NCBI GenBank assembly: GCA_944472155.2
Contig: OX235271.1
Location: 81,915,256 to 81,979,255, forward strand
Reading direction: 5' to 3'
DNA: 64,000 nt
DNA from: Trichobilharzia szidati
Lineage: Eukaryota; Platyhelminthes; Trematoda; Strigeidida; Schistosomatidae
In this document: piece by piece, positions 57,851-64,000 of the stretch
How positions within the stretch are numbered: the stretch's first letter is position 1
Layout of the letters: each line of letters opens with the position of its first letter
Translations under genes and position numbers: made by a program
The notes under the pieces: model-generated
The model's database searches: none
What the model was told of the DNA's origin: nothing
What the model saw: only the letters and a program-made list of their open reading frames with translations

Positions 57851-58275
57851 ACAAACCAAACTGTTGTTCTTGCTTTACTCAAATGTATTTTATTTCATCT
57901 TATCGCCTAACTCATTTTCATACTCACCAGGTTTTTATAAAGTATAATAGATAAGCTTTTCAGAAAAGACTTTTAGGCAATAAAGAGTTTTGTAGTGAAT
58001 CTATCTGATACAGGAAGATACTTTGGGTGGTTTAACTTGAAAACCTGGTGAAAACACGTGTCTGAGCTGACGTTATTCAGAAAAACTGTCACCTATTCTG
58101 TCATGTAATTTAACTGTTGTCTGAATAACTGGGAAACATCTGTCGAGTGCTTCAAAAACACAGTCACACTATCCAATAATCTTCCGAAAAACATCTGTGT
58201 ATTCAAGACTTTTGCATCCAAATTTATTTTCTTACCCATTTTTAATCGTGTCTCTTTTCTGTTTTGCTTTTATAG

Positions 58276-58350
58276 TACATTGGATTGTTATTAGTGCTAG
58301 TTATTTTGGAAGTTACATCATTAAGTTTTTATTATGGTGATCGGGAATCG
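58276..58350 (+). CDS. Tetraspanin, exon 4 (membrane segment 3)
   Basis: A 75-nt exon, the size commonly seen for the membrane-segment-3 exon of animal tetraspanin genes. It follows the acceptor TTTTATAG, enters in phase 0 and ends at TCG|GTGAGT in phase 0. It reads YIGLLLVLVILEVTSLSFYY then GDRES, a hydrophobic segment and the first residues of the large extracellular loop. The frame stays open past the donor to 58515, but that part overlaps a repetitive foldback element, so splicing to 63677 is preferred. Confidence 0.82.
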
Positions 58351-58375
58351 GTGAGTCAAATGTTACTTGAAGTTT

Positions 58376-58760
58376 TTAAAAAAATAGATTTAGAAAAAGT
58401 AGTAAGAAGACATATTTTATCTGAATTGTGTAATGTATTTGCACAACATATTTCGAACAATCTGATCACATATGCACTTATCATGGAAATATATATATAT
58501 ATAATAAAGAGTTAAGGGGCGAGAAAATAGACCTAGGCTAAGTAAAAAGGACATATTGAATGTCAAAATAACAATGAATATCACTAAGCCCAAGAAAGGA
58601 GTTAATAGTATCAAAACAAAGTTTTCGAGGATAAATGTACTATTGCTTCCTTTGTTGTTTGAAATGTATTGCGCAAATACATTACAACATACAGACAAAT
58701 TACGTCTTCTTACTGCTTTGTCTACATTCATAAAGCGAGCTAATTATTTCAAAAGAAATG
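58376..58760. repeat. Foldback element with inverted arms next to tetraspanin exon 4
   Basis: The segment AGTAAGAAGACATATTTTAT...GTAATGTATTTGCACAAC (58385-58460) recurs inverted at about 58660-58745. One arm and its flank also match 22440-22565. It explains why both strands seem to encode similar peptides here. Confidence 0.6.
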
Positions 58761-59009
58761 TATGAAAATGTGTGACTTTTGTTGATAAGGCTTAAGAAGT
58801 TAGTTAAACGAAAATGTTTTTTCCTGATGCCTTTTGTTCACCTTACTTAAAGGCGAACAATTTAAAATAGGAATGATTCAACACCTGTCCCCCGGATATC
58901 TGGAGAATTCTACTACCCCTAAGACAAAAGGGAGAGAACAAAGAAATTATTATAAAACGCAAGTTTCGAAGTCGTGTGATTATAACTGATATGATTATGA
59001 ACTATAAAT
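58761..59009. other. Intron 4 sequence, nothing recognised
   Basis: No feature recognised between the foldback element and the hairpin element. Confidence 0.4.
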
Positions 59010-59120
59010 TTTGTTCGAAACGTCATCCAGTAAATAATAACACTGTTTCACTGTGTGATATGTCTAATAAACAAATTAATATGGAATCAGACACTACCAC
59101 AGTGCCCAAATTCTACTCGT
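59010..59120 (-). repeat. Palindromic retroposed element, copy 4 (truncated)
   Basis: On the minus strand: head TTTGGGCACTGTGGTAG, then CATATTAATTTGTTTATTAG and TCACACAGTGAAACAGTG, closest to copy 1 at 1572. The second hairpin arm is missing; a target duplication is not evident. Confidence 0.7.
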
Positions 59121-59334
59121 ATATTAAAATACAGCGGTACAATTAGATATCCTTAAAACCACTAAAGGTATATTACACATCATAACACGTTGAAAACACT
59201 GGTTCTCGTCCTATCATCGAAGTTGGAGAACATTGAGCCCGGCCAATATTTTACTGTTATTTCAGTAAGTGCCTTCACATTGTGCCTCTAAATAAAATGT
59301 ATCTTATTGATTGAGCAAGATACAGGTAACGTAT

Positions 59335-59625
59335 TAAATGGTTGGAGGCGATTGGCAGGAAGCCTTGCCCAACCTACGTTTCGTGTTAGTTGGCATTCAC
59401 CAGTCAGCAAAGAGTATCTTGCACCTTGAAAGAATTCATGTCCCTTCTAAGATTCGAACGTGCATCACACAGTGCTGCAACTAGAGACGTTACCACTGAG
59501 CTATTTGGGTTCGCGATCGACCTCTTGTAGGACTATAGTGGATATTTACGATTAGAATTCAGTCTGAACCAAAGATAGGACTAGACAGATTAGACTGGTT
59601 ACTGACTAGTGTCCAATCAAAAGTA
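59335..59625 (-). repeat. tRNA-derived SINE, third family, copy
   Basis: Minus strand: CAAATAGCTCAGTGGTAACG (A box) and ACGTTCGAATCTTAG (B box), then AAGGGACATGAATTCTTTCA and a body ending GGCTTCCTGCCAATCGCCTC. This is the clearest tRNA-like head of the family. Confidence 0.75.
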
Positions 59626-60479
59626 CAAGTAATGTATTTGAAAAAGACCCTTCTGTTCACCTAAACTATAAGTAAGATTTAGGCATAGAACTACAATTTC
59701 CTGAACATTATTTTAATTACGTCAGTGGTTCTTTTTTTTGAAGGGCTTACTACTGTTTCGTGACAGATGAATATAAATCCATCAATTTATCATTTTTTTA
59801 GCATTAAAACAGACTTGACATTTTTCTATCTGTCAGTAGAGATGTTTATTAATCTCTGAGTATATAAATATGTTTCTGTCAATTGTCTGCATTATGCATT
59901 CACTAGAAGGAAATAGCTGTCCAATAGTTTTTTAATAATTTTCTAACTGATATCAGTTTATATCAGAATTAACCAAATGTAATATGTGAACACTCATGCA
60001 TTACTGAATGACTTTTAGTATAATGTTGAAATGCGTAATATGTGCCATTTATAAACTGTTCCCATAAAACTAAGTGGAATACGTTTTAAAAGTACGACTA
60101 ATTGGTTCGCGAATGAGTACGGAAAAGCCTAATTCTTAGCTTTGAAAATTTTAAAGTAAACTCTTGACTGACTGAATGACTGGTCTCAACGTAGAACCTT
60201 GCACAGATGTGCAGCAGGTTTTTCATGTCTTCCATTTTTCAATCGCCATGTCTCTCAGCTACAAAGAAGGACAGAGCAAAATGCTGAGCAGTACACACGA
60301 CCTATGGTCGATAGCCAGATACCGCGTCTACTCCAGAGATGGTGTAAGTTGGCAGATGCCAAACGAGTCTTCTGTATCCGTGCTGAGATTTCGTCAGAGA
60401 TCGACCCGCTGGCACTGCCTGATGCAACGTCCCAAATAAGTGAATTGGTCTACACTCTCTACCACTTCACTCTCTATCC

Positions 60480-62070
60480 TTAAGCTAGGTGTAGTAGATG
60501 TACTCCATTCCTGTAGCACAGTCTTGCTTTTGACAGTAGGAGCGAGTCACTGCCATGCCGGGATTTCGAAGATTGCTGCTCAGGCTGTCCTGTGTTTATC
60601 TTCCATTCAGGGAGGTTTTGTATGCTGGTTAAGCTGAGCATGGCTGTAGGCAAATTGAATTGCTCCTCATAGTATTCTTTCCAACGTTCTAGTCCTCCAC
60701 CCTGTGAGCTAATTATGATACCAGTTTCCTCGAAGATCGTTTTACTTATCATCTGCCCTTCGCCACCTGTTTCCCTGATAAGTCTAAATAGTTGTCTGGT
60801 GTTACCGATCGCCGATGCCTTTTCCATCTCTTTAGCTTTTGTCGCTCACCACTGTTCACGGTCGTCACGAAGACTTCTTGTTAGTGTGCGTTTAAGTAGC
60901 TTTCGCCCGCCATCGTATTCAGAGCCCTCCGGAATCAGTGTTCTTGCCTTAATCAATTTGGATGAGGTGGTAGAAATCCAGTGGCTCCTAATAAATTTGG
61001 TTTTAATTTATTCACAGCCTACACATCTGTGTCTACAGCTAACTGTATGTTGTGCCAGGCTACCTCGGGATAAGTCCTGCTGTCGACCTCAGATACTCGT
61101 TTCACTATTTCCTCCTTAAATAGGGATTCAGAGTCTGGATCTAGTTGGGGACGTAACTGCTTCACTGCCAACAATTTTTTGTGTCCGTTTAATCGTAAGC
61201 ATAGACGTACATGAACCAGGTCGTGATTAGAGTCTGCGCACGTTTTCCGAAAGGAGTGGCAGTATTCTACTGACCCTCGCCAACGATATCCTATAGCTAT
61301 ATGATCTATCTGGGTCCAAAGCTGATTTGATGATGGAGGTCACCAGGTTACACAAAGTCTCTTTTTGTGCCTAAAGTTAGTGCTGACTAGGAACAGGTGA
61401 TGATCCGAACAGAATTGTAGAAGACGATCTCCCTTGTCGGTTTGTCTGCAGGGAACTCCATACGTGCCACCTACGTACTTCCCAGTCTGCACAACTTCCC
61501 TACTTAGGCACCAAAGTCGTCTTCTAAAATAACTATATCTGAGCGTTTGGCTTTTTGCAGCAAACTATACAGTTTCAGGCAGAAGTCATCCTTTAGTTCA
61601 TCTGGACTGCTGTCGGCTGGGGCGTAGGGGAAGACCACGAATAGACAGTGATGGGTAACGCTGTCGTTCTTTTTCCTAATGGACCTATTCAGACGGACGG
61701 CACACATACGACTATCCACTGTGATCCAGTCAAGCAGGGATTTTTCTGCACTAGAACTCAATGCTACGTTTACACCTACGAGTCCTCGCGAACAAGCTGA
61801 GGAGTCTTATGATACCCTTAAGGTGAATTTCGCAGATTCACCTTGTTAGCCAGATGGAGTTAAGTGAACAATCTCATTCGTGTCTCGCATGCGCGTCTTC
61901 AAAACACAACAAATTCATGGCTACAGATGCCAGAGTTCTTCCTAGTGATGCTTGTTGACCGGTTTGGCAGAGGGTCCTGACATAAAATACTCCAATATGA
62001 AGTTGGTTGCTTGGCTTTAATAGGCTATCGGGAGTGTTTTTCAGGATCTCATCGTTATTTGTGATCACAG
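60480..62070 (-). pseudogene. RTE-like LINE, endonuclease half and linker
   Basis: Minus strand, high to low: LHIGVFYVRTLCQTGQQASL (about 61990) is the APE endonuclease start (usual xNVRTL). SDIVILEDDFGA (about 61510) is the usual GDFNA-type block with changed residues. QLWTQIDHIAIGYRWRGSV (about 61280) is the QIDYI block, and ADSNHDLVHVRLCLRLN (about 61220) is the SDHxLV block. Then a linker with FRLIRETGGEGQMISKTIFE and EEQFNLP (about 60750-60680) leads towards the reverse transcriptase, which is absent. Several frame breaks. It could be the 5' half of the same LINE family as the 3' copies. It lies in tetraspanin intron 4. Confidence 0.82.
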
Positions 62071-63204
62071 AGTGAAGTGAAGATGACTAACTAGCCTACA
62101 GAATAGTAATGGCAGTAGTAGGAAAGCAAGATGATGAGGGTGACAGGGATAAAGGAGGATGATGGTCAGGAGGGCTTCGTATGCTTTTGGAAGCGTCTGG
62201 GCGCTTGTTACTTCCTAGACGCCCACACTGTGTAAGTTGTTTTTTTATTGGCGTACCTGAAACATAAAGAGAATTATTGTTGCGTGACCACAGAGCCCAG
62301 GGGACATTTGCTTGAGGCTGGTCACATACGGCCTGTCTGAACTGGCTTTTTGATTTCTTTCCATGTTAGTAAATTACCACAAGCTACGGACCACCGCAGG
62401 GTAAGTCGGGATGTACCATTTTTAAGGTCGACCTTTCCTGACCCCCTCTCTCCAGAGTGAAGAGACAGCATATCTGGCATGGTGGTCATCTGAGGGAAAT
62501 ACATTACTGCCGTTACATCCTGATTCCCCCGCAGAACAACTTCGCCCTGCATATTGTAAAAATTCTTACACTATACCGGTAACTGTTTTCAGTCTGACCG
62601 CTGTTCTAACAATCTTCCCCGCATGGTAGGACCTGCAGGAACATTATTTGCAGTCAGTGTTGCTTTTTGGATCATTGTGATATGCAAACCCAACCACCAT
62701 GTCAAGGTAGCAGCTATCGGTCGGGAAACTAAATGCTTAGTGTCGTTTAGGGAAAAAAAGTCACTTGACTGCATATCCTTGCATTTCTCTGACGTTCTGT
62801 AGGTGCATTATAAGTCGTTGAGTAGTATTTAAAGACTGTTAGCTATATGGATTCAAAATGACATAAATGATTTATCTCTGTCTAAATATCGAAGATATTA
62901 TGTATATATATGACTGGATTCGCATGTAATACTCGAATAAGCAAACAAGTTTTCAGAAATCACTCTGCTGTTTCAAATCTTTTAAACTTAATCGAAAAAC
63001 GACTGTGGTCCTTAGGTTACAATATAATATCGAAGCTGAACGAGATCTATCTTCATGTCAGTTTTTAAATACCACAAATTTACTCTCCATTAAACTTGCA
63101 GGTGGAATGGTGGATTCTGCTTATTGCAGACTGCAATGTGCCAATATTATCATACTCTGTTTTCCCATAAACACATCAGGTAAATTTATTTCAAAATGTG
63201 TTTC
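62071..63204. other. Possible 5' region of the RTE-like LINE and intron sequence
   Basis: The part to about 62760 lies upstream of the minus-strand endonuclease frame and is less AT-rich than its flanks, so it may be the LINE's 5' untranslated region; no motif confirms this. The rest is AT-rich intron. Confidence 0.35.
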
Positions 63205-63385
63205 AAGTCTGACCATAAGCTGACGTCAGTTAGAGAACCATTGGAAAATCAGGTTGTACCGAACGACTGTTTCGTCCTATTTTGGAATCTTCATCAGTAT
63301 ACACCCACTAGGGTTCCAACCCAGGAACTATCGGTTACAAGGCAAGTTCATACATCAATCTTTCAGCCACTGTCACCCTATCTAA
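63205..63385 (-). repeat. tRNA-derived SINE, second family, copy 5
   Basis: The plus strand reads the inverted body (CTGACGTCAGTTAGAGAACC), then GGGTTCCAACCCAGG (B box, inverted) and a degraded head near 63365. It sits 290 bp before tetraspanin exon 5. Confidence 0.68.
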
Positions 63386-63676
63386 TGGCCCATGAATTCT
63401 GACTTTTACCAATTCAGGAGTTTAATGCGACCACTAGCGAATGTCAGCTCATGATGAAACGTGAAACTAGTCAAATCCCTCCAAACTAACTCTTGAAAAT
63501 ATTTCATAATTATTTCAAAAATATTTGATTTCAAAAACAGTTAACCATCGATTATTTTATTTAGGTCAAAAGCTAAATATTATTTTGTGTACTCTGATTT
63601 GTCTACATCTAAGTTATAATCGTTGCATATTCAGTCTATCATCTCACTATTTATTTGCATACCTACATACATAAAG

Positions 63677-63781
63677 GTCTTCAAATTGGCTAGAAATTTG
63701 GCGGAAGAATCACTGACGAAATATCATTCAATTTATTCCAGTGATACGGACAGCCTTATTTTCTCAGTTATAATGCCAGCG
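63677..63781 (+). CDS. Tetraspanin, exon 5 (large extracellular loop, first part)
   Basis: A 105-nt exon between acceptor ACATAAAG and donor GCG|GTATGT, phase 0 on both sides, matching exon 4. It reads VFKLARNLAEESLTKYHSIY then SSDTDSLIFSVIMPA, as expected for the helical first part of the large loop before the CCG motif. The CCG motif, the other loop cysteines and membrane segment 4 must lie beyond base 64000. About 168 residues of the protein are visible in the five exons. Confidence 0.75.
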
Positions 63782-64000
63782 GTATGTTTTTTGTAATATT
63801 CATTTGACTAATGTGACATTCATTAAATTAAAAAAAATCTTTGTCATAGATTTCACTTGTAACTCCTATCAGATTTGTTATGTCAGGATTTTGATAGTAG
63901 GTGAAATCAAGGTGCTCTTAAAAAATTCCATATGTCATATAAAAGACAGATGGACTGAGTGTAGTGGACCAACGACAGATATAATTGAAGCCTTCATTAA

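Larger units (their letters stand above)
56788..57895 (+). mobile_element. Penelope-like element, family A copy 2
   Basis: Inverted terminal repeats at 56788-57050 and 57655-57895. Between them, on the plus strand, VYKFTCICESSYIVRTERRT (about 57125-57185, GIY-YIG core with Val in place of Gly) and FSEHVPECL, then after a frame break KRLKPDLCVQKEAVINLSSP (about 57360-57420). Reverse transcriptase absent. It lies in tetraspanin intron 3. Confidence 0.82.

Noticed and set aside
58351..58515. Extension of tetraspanin exon 4 to the stop at 58513
   Set aside because: There is a strong GTGAGT donor at 58351, the phase fits exon 5, and the extension lies in a repeat found elsewhere. It remains possible as a minor read-through form.
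60715..61119. Plus-strand open frame of 134 codons
   Set aside because: It is opposite the RTE-like endonuclease and linker frame, whose motifs lie on the minus strand.

Overview
The window is eukaryotic, AT-rich, intron-bearing and crowded with retroelements. The repeats point to a schistosome blood fluke (Trematoda). They include many RTE/SR2-like LINE copies, several families of Penelope-like elements (PLEs) with GIY-YIG-type C-termini and inverted terminal repeats, Sm-alpha-type short elements carrying hammerhead-ribozyme sequence, tRNA-derived SINEs, and Gypsy LTR debris. The species cannot be fixed from this sequence alone.

Two host genes can be supported. On the minus strand at the left edge is a gene for a long, low-complexity Ser/Asn-rich protein. 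Its start codon, an 879-codon exon (3108-5744) and the next 331-nt exon (669-999) are present, and it continues beyond base 1. On the plus strand, five phase-compatible exons (41806-41859, 46049-46214, 49347-49450, 58276-58350, 63677-63781) encode the first three membrane segments and the start of the large extracellular loop of a divergent tetraspanin. The gene runs off the right edge and its introns (3.1-8.8 kb) are filled with transposon debris. One further possible exon lies on the minus strand at 40013-40091.

Layout: 1-5.8 kb, minus-strand gene; 5.8-12 kb, PLE terminal repeats, a foldback element with 41-bp tandem units, and a PLE tail; 12-23.6 kb, solo LTRs, a SINE, a decayed non-LTR reverse transcriptase, a decayed Gypsy pol and a PLE remnant; 24.4-25.9 kb, one PLE nested inside another; 27-38 kb, a series of RTE/SR2-like 3' ends with a solo LTR and Sm-alpha copies; 38-64 kb, the tetraspanin gene with SINEs, three PLE families, an RTE copy split by a PLE, and the endonuclease half of an RTE-like LINE.

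The most interesting structures are: (i) hammerhead-like motifs in the inverted terminal repeats of at least three PLE families, with matching stem I arms and an AT-rich or palindromic stem III; (ii) a short palindromic retroposed element found four times, three copies having clear 12-15 bp target duplications; (iii) a tRNA-derived SINE sharing its 3' tail with the local RTE/SR2-like LINE; (iv) three solo LTRs of one family, each with its own 4-bp target duplication; (v) two dated nesting events. All calls come from reading the sequence; no database search was run.
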